Source: JAXMDC01 sp046349035 (GTDB lineage: Bacteria; Pseudomonadota; Alphaproteobacteria; Rhizobiales; Kaistiaceae). Taken from it: DNA of 64,000 nt. A program made the position numbers and the translations under genes. Below are positions 25,833 to 34,811 of this stretch, in pieces. The stretch spans positions 496,001-560,000 of the forward strand of contig JAXMDC010000002.1 in assembly GCA_046349035.1 (NCBI GenBank), written 5' to 3'. Every line of letters starts with the position of its first letter. Within the stretch, counting starts at the first letter, position 1. Below the pieces are notes generated by a model. That model ran no database searches, was not told the DNA's origin, and saw nothing but the letters and a program-made list of their open reading frames with translations.

Positions 25833-26219
25833 ATGGCCGTCGCCACACTCGACCACATCGGACTGAGCGTTTCCGACTACGACAAGGCGAAGGCCTTCTA
25901 CACCGCAGCGCTTGCCCCGCTCGGCATCGGCGTCCAGATGGAATTCCCGACTCCGAACGGCAAGGCGATGGGGATGGGCACGCCCGGCGCGGCCTTCTTG
26001 TGGATTTCCGGAGGCGGCAAGGAAACGCCGCGCGCCCACTTCGCCATCCGCGCCCGTTCGCGCAAGGACATCGACGCTTTCCACGCCGCCGCGCTTAAGG
26101 CCGGGGGCAAGGACAACGGCGCGCCGGGTCTGCGCCCGCACTACCACGCCAACTATTACGCCGCCTTCGTGCTCGACCCCGACGGTAACAACATCGAGGC
26201 GGTCAGCCACACGCCCTGA
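25833..26219 (+). CDS. VOC (glyoxalase/bleomycin resistance) family protein, copy 2
   Basis: A 128-residue protein starting MAVATLDHIGLSVSDYDKAK with GGGAGAA upstream. It is paralogous to the 22397 protein: the shared blocks are SVSD-x-x-KAKAFYTAA, GGKDNG-x-PGLRPHYHA-x-YY and FVLDPDGNNIEAV. Candidate metal ligands are His8 and the Glu of GNNIEAVSH. It is probably co-transcribed with the GFA gene. The substrate is unknown. Confidence 0.88.
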   Translation: MAVATLDHIGLSVSDYDKAKAFYTAALAPLGIGVQMEFPTPNGKAMGMGTPGAAFLWISGGGKETPRAHFAIRARSRKDIDAFHAAALKAGGKDNGAPGLRPHYHANYYAAFVLDPDGNNIEAVSHTP

Positions 26220-26822
26220 TCAGCCGGGCATCCCCGGCGCCAGCGTCGGGTGGGCGTGACCGTCGGCCAGGGCCAGTTCGATCAGCGGCACGATCGCCTC
26301 GATAGTCTCGGCGACGAGGTGTAGCCGGCGGTCGCTGCTCCGGGATTTCCGCAGGAAGCCGCCCTGTTCCATGTGATCGAACAGGGCGAGCAGCGGGTCC
26401 CAGAAGCCTTTGAGATTGGCGATGACGATCGGCTTGGTGTGGCGGCCGAGCTGCGCCCAGGTCATCATTTCGATCACCTCGTCGAGCGTACCGATGCCGC
26501 CGGGGAGGGCGACGAAGGCGTCGGCAGCGTCGAACATGGCGCGTTTGCGCTCGTGCATGCCCTCGGTGATGACGAGGTCGGGCACGTCCTTCAGCATCAC
26601 CTCGCGGTCCTTGAGGAAGCTCGGGATGACGCCGGTGACCGCCCCGCCTTTGCTAAGGACGGCGCGCGCGAGGTTCCCCATCAGGCCGATCGAGCCGCCG
26701 CCATAGACGAGACGGATGTTGCGATGGGCGAGGATTTCGCCGAGGCGCGTCGCCGCGGCGGCAAAGAACGGATCGCCGCCGAATGCCGAGCCGCAATAGA
26801 CGCAGAGGTTTTCGAGGGGCAT
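26220..26822 (-). CDS. LOG-family Rossmann protein (TIGR00730, phosphoribohydrolase-like)
   Basis: A 200-residue protein. ATG 26822 (MPLENLCVYCGS) fits the usual LOG start; the frame stays open upstream to 27053. The nucleotide-binding motif is LVYGGGSIGLMGNLA and the active-site signature is ALPGGIGTLDEVIEMMTW. This matches PGGxGTxxE with the upstream MHERKRAMF arginine-containing motif. Family members cleave nucleoside 5'-monophosphates (cytokinin riboside or AMP). Old annotations call them lysine decarboxylases, which is not supported. Confidence 0.92.
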   Translation of the reverse strand: MPLENLCVYCGSAFGGDPFFAAAATRLGEILAHRNIRLVYGGGSIGLMGNLARAVLSKGGAVTGVIPSFLKDREVMLKDVPDLVITEGMHERKRAMFDAADAFVALPGGIGTLDEVIEMMTWAQLGRHTKPIVIANLKGFWDPLLALFDHMEQGGFLRKSRSSDRRLHLVAETIEAIVPLIELALADGHAHPTLAPGMPG

Positions 26823-26876
26823 GCCGGCAAGGGCGCATACTGCGCTGAGTCGGTCAAGACCGGTCGCATTCGCCCT

Positions 26877-26906
26877 TTGCCGGGCGGCACCGAACTCGGC
26901 TATACA
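26877..26906 (+). promoter_or_regulatory. candidate sigma70-type promoter
   Basis: TTGCCG (26877-26882) and TATACA (26901-26906) are separated by 18 bases, close to the TTGACA-N17-TATAAT pattern. It would drive the LysM gene beginning at 27084 with a leader of about 170 bases. It also overlaps the upstream region of the LOG gene on the other strand. Confidence 0.35.
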
Positions 26907-27083
26907 AAGCATCGAGTCATGGCGACCGGCTGAGCTTGAGGGGCGCCCGCCGTGGCGAGCAGCAATAGTGTTGGTCCGGCCGCGTTGCGTTGGGCTGGGA
27001 CCGAGTAGACCGGCCGCGTTTGTTGCGCGGTGCCGGTGGTAGACGCGTTTCACGCAACTTCGGCGAAGCGGGGTTATCGAGCC

Positions 27084-28847
27084 ATGAAGCGCGAAGGTTG
27101 GCTGGCCAGCCTCTTTGCCTTGGGCACCATTGCCACCCTGGTCGGCGTGTTCGTCTATCTGATCGTCCGCGATCCGCTGCCGACGCCGATCAACAAGAGC
27201 ACGCGCGAGATTGCCGCCGCCGAAGTGCGTCCGACGCCCCCGCCGCCGCCCAGTCCGCTTCCAAGTCCCCCGGCTCCATCGCTTCTCTTCGAGCCCGCAC
27301 CGGCCATCGCCGCCGCTCGCGATCCGCTGCCTCTCCCGCCACCGCCCGCGCCGAAGTTGCCGGCGCCGCAGGACCCGCCGAGCTTCGACCTCATCCGCGT
27401 CGAACCGAACGGCGCGGCTGTTCTCGCCGGCCAGGCCGAGCCAGGCGCCAAGGTGGAAATCATGGACGCCGGCAAGGCGATCGCCACCGGCAAGGCCAAC
27501 TTGCGCGGCGAGTGGGTGCTCTCGCTCGACCGGCCGCTAACCACTGGCGCCCACGATCTCGCCCTCCGCACCACCGCCGTCGATCAGGGGACCCAGACCG
27601 TCTCCGACCAGCGCATCGCCGTGCACGTGCCGCCGAAGGGCTCGACCGACGTGCTGGTGGTGGCGACCGCCCCCAATCGGCCGAGCCGCATCTTCGAGCT
27701 GCCGCCCTCTCCGCCCGCCGCCCCGCCTGGCAGTAACCTCGCAGGCCCCACCGGCGGCGCCGCGCCGCCACCTCGAGCGGCCTCGCAGCCGGCCCCCACC
27801 GGCCGCGCGACCCCGGGCGAGCCCCCCGCTCCGACAACGGTCGCGGATACCGCGCCCGCACCGGCCGACCGGTCATCCGGTCGCAATCGCCGCCTCGGCG
27901 AAAGCGTGCCCGTGGCCACCGGTGGCGAGCAACTTGCAGCAGTCGGTCCCGGCGGCCCTGCCGAACCGGCGGCTCCCGCGCCTGGTGCGGTCGATCTCGT
28001 CCGCGGTGGCGTCGCTGCTGCGGCCGCGCCACCGGCGGCAAGCCCGCGTGCCGGCGCCGATGCGGTTGCCCTTGCTGCCACGCCGGCCGCCGAAGCCCGG
28101 CGCCCGGCAGTCGAGGGTGTTATCGCCGCCACCGACCCGGCGCCCGCCCAATCGCCCGGCGCTGCGGCTGCCGCGCGCACCCGAGCCTTTGTCGGCCCCG
28201 AGCAGACCGGCGCCATCGCCGCCGCCCCGTCCCCCGCCGGCGCTCGCGAGGCGCCGACGCTGACCGCGCCGCCGCCGCGCCCCGGCACCGCCGGTCCGCC
28301 GCCGGCTCAGCTGGCGCTGGCTCAGCCGGCCGGCGTCCGCGATGCCGCGGTGGCCCTCGCTGCCCCCGCCCTGACCGTCGAAGCGGTCGAGGTCGATACC
28401 GACGGCAAGCTCTACGTCGCCGGCGCCGCCGCCGCCATCGACACCGTTCGCCTCTATGTCGACGACGCCTTTGTCGGCGAAGTGCAGCCGCTCGGCGGCC
28501 GCTGGCTGCTCGACACCAAGCGCGACCTGAAGCCCGGCCGCTACGCCATCCGCGCCGACCAGGTGTCGGGCCCCAACGGCACGGTGATCGCCCGGGCCGA
28601 AGTGCCCTTCGAGCGCGAGGCGGATGCCCCGGCGCTCCGTCCGGTCGGGCCGAATGGCCCCACCGAGCCGCAGACCGTCATCATCCGCCGCGGCGACAAC
28701 CTCTGGGGGATCTCGCGCCGTGTCTACGGCGATGGTTTGCGCTACAGCGTGATCTACCAGGCCAACGTCGATCAGATCAGGAATCCCAACAAGATCTATC
28801 CCGGCCAGGTTTTCGTGGTCCCGCAGAGCGACGCGAAGAAGAACTGA
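27084..28847 (+). CDS. LysM-domain envelope protein with Ala/Pro-rich linker
   Basis: A 587-residue protein. One N-terminal membrane helix (LASLFALGTIATLVGVFVYL) anchors it. Residues about 100-190 form an Ig-like domain (FDLIRVEPNGAAVLAGQAEP...). A stretch of about 230 residues that is almost only Ala, Pro, Gly and Arg follows. A second Ig-like domain is at about 430-520 (EVDTDGKLYVAGAAAAIDTV). The C-terminus is a LysM motif (RRGDNLWGISRRVYGDGLRY, then NPNKIYPGQVFVVP) that binds peptidoglycan. ATG 27084 places the helix correctly. Confidence 0.88.
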   Translation: MKREGWLASLFALGTIATLVGVFVYLIVRDPLPTPINKSTREIAAAEVRPTPPPPPSPLPSPPAPSLLFEPAPAIAAARDPLPLPPPPAPKLPAPQDPPSFDLIRVEPNGAAVLAGQAEPGAKVEIMDAGKAIATGKANLRGEWVLSLDRPLTTGAHDLALRTTAVDQGTQTVSDQRIAVHVPPKGSTDVLVVATAPNRPSRIFELPPSPPAAPPGSNLAGPTGGAAPPPRAASQPAPTGRATPGEPPAPTTVADTAPAPADRSSGRNRRLGESVPVATGGEQLAAVGPGGPAEPAAPAPGAVDLVRGGVAAAAAPPAASPRAGADAVALAATPAAEARRPAVEGVIAATDPAPAQSPGAAAAARTRAFVGPEQTGAIAAAPSPAGAREAPTLTAPPPRPGTAGPPPAQLALAQPAGVRDAAVALAAPALTVEAVEVDTDGKLYVAGAAAAIDTVRLYVDDAFVGEVQPLGGRWLLDTKRDLKPGRYAIRADQVSGPNGTVIARAEVPFEREADAPALRPVGPNGPTEPQTVIIRRGDNLWGISRRVYGDGLRYSVIYQANVDQIRNPNKIYPGQVFVVPQSDAKKN

Positions 28848-29012
28848 GCCCCGCCGCGGCAGCCGGAACCGCGCTTGCATTCCCGGCGTTTCGGCTTATC
28901 TCCTCGGGGATCGCGTCGCCGGATAGCCGTGAATGAATGATCCTCGCCCCGCCGCGCCGGCGTTGCGCAGCAAGATGTCGTCATCTCTCCAACTTCGACA
29001 GGGCCGCCGCTG

Positions 29013-30956
29013 ATGCGCGGGCCGATGCATGGGCGCAGCTCCGGCGGCAAGGTGACGTCGCAGGACAAGGCCAAGCCCGACGACACCTTTAAGACGCTTC
29101 GTCGCTTCTTTCCTTACGTCTGGCCGGTCGGCCGGCCCGACCTCCGCCTTCGCGTCGTCCTCGCCCTCTTGGTGCTGGCCGGCGCGACCATCATCACCGT
29201 CGTGACGCCTTTTGCGCTCGGCGGCGCGATCGACGCCCTGGACGCAATGAGCGGCCAACCCGGTGGTCGGCCGAGCGCGGCGCTCTGGCTCACCATGCCG
29301 ATCTTCCTCACGTTCGCTTATGCGGTCGGCCGGGTGATGCAGGCCACGCTGACTAATCTCCGCGACTCGGTCTTCGCCCAGGTCGGCCAGCATGCTGTCC
29401 GCGAACTCGCCAGCAAGACCTTCGTGCACATGCACAATCTGTCGCTCCGCTATCACCTGCAGCGGCGGACCGGCGGCCTTGCCCGGGTCATCAGCCGCGG
29501 CATCAGCGGCATCGAGTCGATCGTCCGCTTCATCGCTCTGATGATCGTCCCGACCATCCTGCAGTTCGCCCTGTCGGCCATCGCCATCGGCCAGACCTTC
29601 GCCTGGACCTATGTCGCCATCATCGCCGGAATGGTGGTGGTCTATGTCTGGTTCTCGGTGAAGGCGTCCGATTGGCGGATCAGCATCCGCCGCGCCATGA
29701 ACGACAGCGACACCGACGCCAGCTCCAAGGCGATCGACTCGCTGCTCAACTACGAGACGGTCAAGTATTTCAACAACGAGGCTCTTGAGGCCGGCCGGTT
29801 CGATAAGTCGATGGCCCGCTATCAAGTCGCCGCGGTGAAAAGCTGGACCTCGCTCGCTTGGCTCAACATCGGCCAGGCGGTAATCTTCTCCCTCGGCATG
29901 TTCGCCTGCATGGGCCTTTCCGCCGTCGGCGTCATGGACGGCACGCTGAAGATCGGCGACTTCGGCACGATCAACGCCATGCTGATCCAGTTGGCGATGC
30001 CGCTGAACTTCATCGGCGTCGTCTACCGCGAAATCCGCCAGGGCATCATCGATGTCGAGGCGATGTTCTCCATTCTGGAGATCCCGCCGGAGGTGGTGGA
30101 CAAGCCGAACGCGCCGCCGCTTCGCGTCATCGGCGGTCACGTCCGCTTCGAGAATGTCACCTTCGCCTACGACCCGGCGCGACCGATCCTGAAGGGGATC
30201 AGCTTCGAGGTCCGCCCCGGCGCCACCGTCGCCCTGGTCGGCCCGTCGGGTGCCGGCAAGTCGACCATTGCCCGCCTGCTTTTCCGCTTCTACGACGTCA
30301 CCGGCGGCGCCATCACCGTCGATGGCCAGGACATCCGCGACGTCAAGCAGGACTCCCTCCGCGCCGCCATCGGCATGGTCCCGCAGGACACCGTCCTCTT
30401 CAACGACACCATTGCCTACAACATCCGCTACGGCCGGCCCGACGCCAGCGAGGAGGAGGTCGCCGAAGCCGCGCAGACCGCGCAGATCTTCGATTTCATC
30501 CGGTCGCTCCCCGACGGCTACAAAACCGAGGTCGGCGAACGCGGCCTCAAGCTTTCCGGCGGCGAGAAGCAGCGCGTCGCCATCGCTCGCACCGTGCTCA
30601 AGGGCCCGCCGCTGCTGATGCTCGACGAAGCGACGTCGGCCCTCGACAGCCACACCGAGCGCGAAATCCAGGTGGCGCTCGACCGCGTGGCCGCCGGCCG
30701 CACCACTCTGGTCATCGCCCATCGCCTCTCGACCGTCATTCAGGCCGACGAGATCATCGTGCTCGTCGACGGCAAGATCGCCGAACGCGGGCGCCATTCC
30801 GCGCTCCTTGCCGCCGGCGGCGTCTATGCCGGCATGTGGAACCGCCAGCTCGAGGCCGCCGAGGCCGCCGAGCGCCTCCGCCGCGCCGAGGCGCTCGCCC
30901 GCGACGAGGCCTCGCTGGTCGCCAAGCTGGCGCCGGAGCCAATGCCGGCGAAATAG
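29013..30956 (+). CDS. Atm1/HMT1-type ABC exporter (fused permease-ATPase)
   Basis: A 647-residue half-transporter. Six membrane helices span about 45-330. The ATPase domain carries Walker A VGPSGAGKSTIARLL, Q-loop VPQDTVLFNDTIAYNI, signature LSGGEKQRVAIAR and Walker B LLMLDEATSALDS. The stretch NYETVKYFNNEALE before the ATPase is characteristic of mitochondrial Atm1-like transporters and their bacterial relatives. These export glutathione-linked sulfur or heavy-metal complexes from the cytosol. Bacterial NaAtm1-type proteins are about 600-630 residues, so the length fits. Confidence 0.93.
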   Translation: MRGPMHGRSSGGKVTSQDKAKPDDTFKTLRRFFPYVWPVGRPDLRLRVVLALLVLAGATIITVVTPFALGGAIDALDAMSGQPGGRPSAALWLTMPIFLTFAYAVGRVMQATLTNLRDSVFAQVGQHAVRELASKTFVHMHNLSLRYHLQRRTGGLARVISRGISGIESIVRFIALMIVPTILQFALSAIAIGQTFAWTYVAIIAGMVVVYVWFSVKASDWRISIRRAMNDSDTDASSKAIDSLLNYETVKYFNNEALEAGRFDKSMARYQVAAVKSWTSLAWLNIGQAVIFSLGMFACMGLSAVGVMDGTLKIGDFGTINAMLIQLAMPLNFIGVVYREIRQGIIDVEAMFSILEIPPEVVDKPNAPPLRVIGGHVRFENVTFAYDPARPILKGISFEVRPGATVALVGPSGAGKSTIARLLFRFYDVTGGAITVDGQDIRDVKQDSLRAAIGMVPQDTVLFNDTIAYNIRYGRPDASEEEVAEAAQTAQIFDFIRSLPDGYKTEVGERGLKLSGGEKQRVAIARTVLKGPPLLMLDEATSALDSHTEREIQVALDRVAAGRTTLVIAHRLSTVIQADEIIVLVDGKIAERGRHSALLAAGGVYAGMWNRQLEAAEAAERLRRAEALARDEASLVAKLAPEPMPAK

Positions 30957-31108
30957 GCAGGCGCCTCAGCCTCTTAACGCCACTTCCACGCCATCCTTCC
31001 CTCGGCGCCCGTTCCGTGCTTAAGGAAGCCCGCTTTCGCGCGGGAGGGGAACCGCGAAGGCTGATGCGGCGGCCGGGGGCGGCACGAGGCGGCTAGGGGC
31101 TCTGGTTC

Positions 31109-31801
31109 ATGGATTCGATCCTGTCCTCCATCCGCACGGCGATGGTGCCGATCCGGCGCGAGGGCTATCCCTTCATCATCATCGCCGTCTTCCTCACCAT
31201 GTTCCTCGCCTGGGCATGGGCGCCGCTGTTCTGGCCGGGCCTGGCGGTGACGGTCTGGGTTGCGGTCTTCTTCCGCGATCCTCCGCGTTTCCCGCCGATG
31301 GGCGCCGGGCTCTTCGTCAGCCCCGCCGACGGCAAGATCGCCTCGATCGGTCCCGCGGTGCCGCCCTCCGAGCTCGAACTCGGCATCGCCCAGCGGACGC
31401 GCGTCTCGGTCTTCATGAATGTCTTCAACTGCCACGTGAACCGTGCCCCGACCGGCGGCAAAGTCACGCGCATCGCCTATCGTCCCGGCAAGTTCATCAA
31501 TGCCGAACTCGACAAGGCGAGCGAGGACAACGAACGCAATTCCGTTCTGATCGAGGGGCCGGACGGCGTTGTCGGCGTGGTACAGATCGCCGGGCTGGTC
31601 GCCCGCCGCATCCTCTGCTGGGTCAAGGTCGATGAGGAGATCGCCGCCGGCGAGCGCATCGGCATGATCCGTTTCGGTTCCCGCCTTGACGTCTACCTCC
31701 CTCCCGGCGCCAAAGTGGAGGTCCGCGAGGGCCAGACGGCGATCGCCGGCGAGACGGTGATTGCCCGCGCCAAGGTCGAGGCGGGCAGCGCCCGCGCCTG
31801 A
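31109..31801 (+). CDS. psd: phosphatidylserine decarboxylase (short, alphaproteobacterial type)
   Basis: A 230-residue pro-enzyme. The PSD-B/short type begins with two hydrophobic segments ([20 protein letters not shown] and [11 protein letters not shown]), then [23 protein letters not shown] and HVNRAP. The autocleavage site that yields the pyruvoyl group is Gly-Ser in [11 protein letters not shown]. It converts phosphatidylserine to phosphatidylethanolamine in the inner membrane. The pssA gene starts 39 bases after it, forming the usual psd-pssA operon. Confidence 0.96.
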   Translation: MDSILSSIRTAMVPIRREGYPFIIIAVFLTMFLAWAWAPLFWPGLAVTVWVAVFFRDPPRFPPMGAGLFVSPADGKIASIGPAVPPSELELGIAQRTRVSVFMNVFNCHVNRAPTGGKVTRIAYRPGKFINAELDKASEDNERNSVLIEGPDGVVGVVQIAGLVARRILCWVKVDEEIAAGERIGMIRFGSRLDVYLPPGAKVEVREGQTAIAGETVIARAKVEAGSARA

Positions 31802-31840
31802 GCCGTGGACGGCACGGGGCAAACCAGCGAGGGACCGGCG

Positions 31841-32695
31841 ATGTCGACGCTCTTCCCGCCCTTCGATCCCGATGAGGCGCCGCACCGCGCGCGCTTCCGG
31901 CAGCTGCCGAAAATTCCGATCCGGCTGATCCTGCCGAACCTCGTCACGCTGCTGGCGCTCTGCGCCGGCCTGACCTCGATCCGCATGGCGACCGAGGGCG
32001 CCTACATCTACGCCGTCTCCGCCATCCTGTTCGCCGGCCTGCTCGACGGCGTCGACGGGCGCCTGGCGCGGTTCCTGAAGTCGACCAGCCGCTTCGGCGC
32101 CCAGATGGATTCCCTCGCCGATTTCGTCAATTTCGGCGTCGCCCCGGCGGTGCTGCTCTATGCTTGGACGCTGAACGGCGCCGGCTCGCTCGGCTGGATG
32201 GCGTGCCTCGTCTATGCCGTGTGCGCGGCGCTCCGTCTTGCCCGCTTCAATGCCGCCCTCGACGGGCCGGCCAAGCCCGACTGGCAGGCCGACTATTTCG
32301 TCGGCGTCCCGGCCCCGGCCGGAGCCGGCACCGTGCTCCTGCCGCTCTACCTCGAGTTCCTCGGCCTGCCGCACAATCTGACGACGACGCCGATCACCTT
32401 CCTCTACACCATCGCCATCGGCCTCCTCATGATCAGCCGTCTGCCGACCTGGTCGGGCAAGATGGTCGGCAAGAAGATCCCGCGCGACATGGTTCTGCCG
32501 ATCTTCGTCCTCGTCGTCCTCGGCGTCGCCTTCCTGGTCAGCTTTCCTTGGCAGGTGATGTCGCTGGCGACCGTCGCCTACCTCGCCTGCATCCCGCTCT
32601 CGCGCAAGGCTTGGCTTCGCCGCAAAGAGGAGGAGGCGGCTAAGCCCCCGCCGGTACTGCTCCCCGGCGCCGCCGCCGAGGGCGCCAAGCGCTGA
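31841..32695 (+). CDS. pssA: CDP-diacylglycerol--serine O-phosphatidyltransferase
   Basis: A 284-residue membrane enzyme of the CDP-alcohol phosphotransferase family. The catalytic signature is LLDGVDGRLARFLKSTSRFGAQMDSLADF, i.e. DGx2ARx8Gx3Dx3D. About eight hydrophobic helices surround it. ATG 31841 has GAGGGA at a good distance; the frame extends to GTG 31805. It makes phosphatidylserine, the substrate of the neighbouring decarboxylase. The C-terminus is a short Pro-rich tail. Confidence 0.96.
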   Translation: MSTLFPPFDPDEAPHRARFRQLPKIPIRLILPNLVTLLALCAGLTSIRMATEGAYIYAVSAILFAGLLDGVDGRLARFLKSTSRFGAQMDSLADFVNFGVAPAVLLYAWTLNGAGSLGWMACLVYAVCAALRLARFNAALDGPAKPDWQADYFVGVPAPAGAGTVLLPLYLEFLGLPHNLTTTPITFLYTIAIGLLMISRLPTWSGKMVGKKIPRDMVLPIFVLVVLGVAFLVSFPWQVMSLATVAYLACIPLSRKAWLRRKEEEAAKPPPVLLPGAAAEGAKR

Positions 32696-32699
32696 GCCG

Positions 32700-33224
32700 C
32701 TAGCCCGCCGCCGCCAGGATCTTGAACACCGTGTTCCAGTTGCGCGTGGTGATCTCGGTCCCGAAGGTCTTTTCCAGGAACGGCGAGGCGGCCGCGAAGC
32801 TCCCGACCGAGCAAACCTCCCGCGGGCCGACCTTGACGATGCGAAAGGCGTTATCCTTCCCCCGGTAGGGTACCTTGAGATCGACGCCCGTCGGCTTGCC
32901 GAGGAACGTCACGTAGAGCTTGGTTTCGGCGCTTTCGGCGATCCGGCCGAAGGGATTGCGGGCGGCAAGCTGCTCCAGTTCCGCCACCGGCCGGACGATG
33001 ACCCCGATCGGCCAGCCGAACTGCGCCGCCAATTGCTCCTCGATCGCCTTGGCGAGCCGCTTCTCCGCCTGGCCGCCGGCGTCGAAGAGAACGTTGCCGC
33101 TGGCAAGCACGGTGCGCACCTCGGCAAGGCCCATCGCCGCGAAGGCGGCGCGAACCTCCACCATCTTGAGCGCCGCCCGCCCGCCGACATTGATGCCGCG
33201 AAGCAGCGCGACCGCAAGGTTCAT
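32700..33224 (-). CDS. DUF1697 domain-containing protein
   Basis: A 174-residue protein starting MNLAVALLRGINVGGRAALK, the diagnostic start of DUF1697 (LLRGINVGGxxxxxM). VRTVLASGNVLFDA follows, and it ends NWNTVFKILAAAG. DUF1697 proteins are soluble and of unknown function. The gene is convergent with pssA and lies eight bases after the aldo/keto reductase stop on the same strand, so the two are probably co-transcribed. Confidence 0.93.
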   Translation of the reverse strand: MNLAVALLRGINVGGRAALKMVEVRAAFAAMGLAEVRTVLASGNVLFDAGGQAEKRLAKAIEEQLAAQFGWPIGVIVRPVAELEQLAARNPFGRIAESAETKLYVTFLGKPTGVDLKVPYRGKDNAFRIVKVGPREVCSVGSFAAASPFLEKTFGTEITTRNWNTVFKILAAAG

Positions 33225-33232
33225 GGCTGCCA

Positions 33233-34171
33233 CTAAGCCGCCTCGGCGATCCGCGAGGCTTCCGCCCGCTCGGCCGGCGACAGCGTCCAAGCGCTTGCGG
33301 CGATGTTGGCGTCGATCTGCTCCGGCTTGGTCGCGCCGGCTATGACGCTGCTGACCGCCGGCTCGGCGAGAAGCCAGGCAAAGGCGAGATCGAGCAGCGA
33401 CCGGCCCCGCCCGCCGGCGAAGGCGCGGAGAGCCTCGACCTTGGCGAGATTGGCATCGTTGAGGAAACGCGGGCTCCGTTGCGGGGCGGCGAGCCGCGTA
33501 CCCGCCGGCGGCGCCTCGCCCTGCCGGTATTTCCCGCTGAGGAGGCCGCCCGCCAGCGGGAAATAGGGGAGGAAGCCGAGCTTCAGCTTCCGCACCGCTG
33601 GCAGCACCTTGGCTTCGACGCCGCGCGCCAGCAGGCTGTACTCGTCCTGCACCGACGTGAAGGACGTCATCCCGCCGCCGGCCGCGCTGTCGGCGCCTTC
33701 GATCTCGCTTCGTGAAAAGTTGGACGTGCCGATCGCCCTCACTTTGCCGGCGCGAACCAGATCGTTCAGCGCCCCAAGCGTCTCCTCGATGGGTGTCGAC
33801 GGGTCCGGCGTGTGCACCTGGTAAAGATCGATCCAGTCGGTCTTGAGGCGCTTCAGGCTGGCCTCGACCGCCGTCGCGATGTAGCCCCGTGAGGCGCCTT
33901 TCAGCGTGCCGGCATCGTCCATCTGCATGCCGAACTTGGTGGCGAGCACGATGTCCTTCCGCCGCGCGCCGAGCGTTTCGCCGATGATCGTCTCCGAGCC
34001 GCCGCGATTGCCGTAGAGGTCGGCGGTGTCGAAGAGGGTAATTCCGGCCTCGATGGCGCGATGGATGACCGCCCGGCTCTCCGCAGGCCCGATGCGCCCG
34101 CCGAAATTGTTGCAGCCGAGGCCGATCGCCGAGACCTTCAATCCGGACGCGCCGAGGGTGCGGAATTCCAT
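33233..34171 (-). CDS. aldo/keto reductase
   Basis: A 312-residue NADPH-dependent reductase of the (beta/alpha)8-barrel family. ATG 34171 has AAGGA seven bases upstream. The catalytic tetrad is visible as Asp and Tyr in FDTADLYGNRGGSE, Lys in VLATKFGMQMDD and His in DLYQVHTPDPSTP. The NADPH-binding tail has SSVIAGATKPEQIDANI. The physiological substrate is not known; aldehydes are typical. Confidence 0.94.
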   Translation of the reverse strand: MEFRTLGASGLKVSAIGLGCNNFGGRIGPAESRAVIHRAIEAGITLFDTADLYGNRGGSETIIGETLGARRKDIVLATKFGMQMDDAGTLKGASRGYIATAVEASLKRLKTDWIDLYQVHTPDPSTPIEETLGALNDLVRAGKVRAIGTSNFSRSEIEGADSAAGGGMTSFTSVQDEYSLLARGVEAKVLPAVRKLKLGFLPYFPLAGGLLSGKYRQGEAPPAGTRLAAPQRSPRFLNDANLAKVEALRAFAGGRGRSLLDLAFAWLLAEPAVSSVIAGATKPEQIDANIAASAWTLSPAERAEASRIAEAA

Positions 34172-34263
34172 GGCCGGGTCCTTCATGCCAAACTCGCGGA
34201 AGCGGACGACTCATCGGCGCAGTCTGACCTCCCGTCAACCGTGCCCGCCTTCGCGGAGACGAC

Positions 34264-34791
34264 ATGGCCCTCGCCGACAACCCTTTCATCGTCCTTTCCT
34301 ATGTCGGCGGGCCGGCGCTCCTGACCAACTCGACGGCGCTTCTGATCCTCAGCACCAGCAACCGCTTCGGCCGCGCCGTCGACCGCTCGCGCGTCCTCGC
34401 CGGCCTTGTCGCCAAGCTGACGCCGGAGGAGGCGGGGCCGGGCGCCAAGCCAAGCGAACCGATTGCGTCCGAGGCCCGCGAACTCGTCGCCATGGGCCGG
34501 CGCATCCGCTTCATCGTCCGCGCGCTCTCCGGCCTATACCTCGCCATCGCCATGTTCAGCCTGGCGACCCTCACCTCGATCGTCGGCGGCGTGGTGGCGC
34601 AATACAACGGCGGCATGATCCTGGACATCGCCATCCTCGCTGCCGCTCTTTTCGGCCTCGTCGGCTTCGTCGGCCTGGTGGCCGCCGCCATCGCCCTCGT
34701 CATCGAAAGCCGGCTTGCCGAGGCAATGCTGTCGCGCGAGCAGGAGGCGGCGCTGGCAAATATGGGCAAGGCCGCTCGCCGCGCAGCTTGA
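34264..34791 (+). CDS. DUF2721 family membrane protein
   Basis: A 175-residue protein with GGAG upstream. The N-terminal FIVLSYVGGPALLTNSTALLILSTSNRFGRAVDRSR is the DUF2721 signature: a first helix followed by an NRxxRxxDR-like basic loop. Two more helices follow (YLAIAMFSLATLTSIVGGVVA and LDIAILAAALFGLVGFVGLV). The function is unknown. It diverges from the aldo/keto reductase. Confidence 0.88.
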   Translation: MALADNPFIVLSYVGGPALLTNSTALLILSTSNRFGRAVDRSRVLAGLVAKLTPEEAGPGAKPSEPIASEARELVAMGRRIRFIVRALSGLYLAIAMFSLATLTSIVGGVVAQYNGGMILDIAILAAALFGLVGFVGLVAAAIALVIESRLAEAMLSREQEAALANMGKAARRAA

Positions 34792-34811
34792 GCTTCGCCG
34801 CACGGGACCGG

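Noticed and set aside
28896..30797. 633-codon open frame antisense to the Atm1-type exporter
   Set aside because: A shadow of the ABC gene; the protein is Asp/Gly/His-rich without domains, and the sense strand has all ABC motifs.
30974..32374. 466-codon antisense frame across psd and pssA
   Set aside because: Shadow frame: both sense genes have full family signatures and their own starts.
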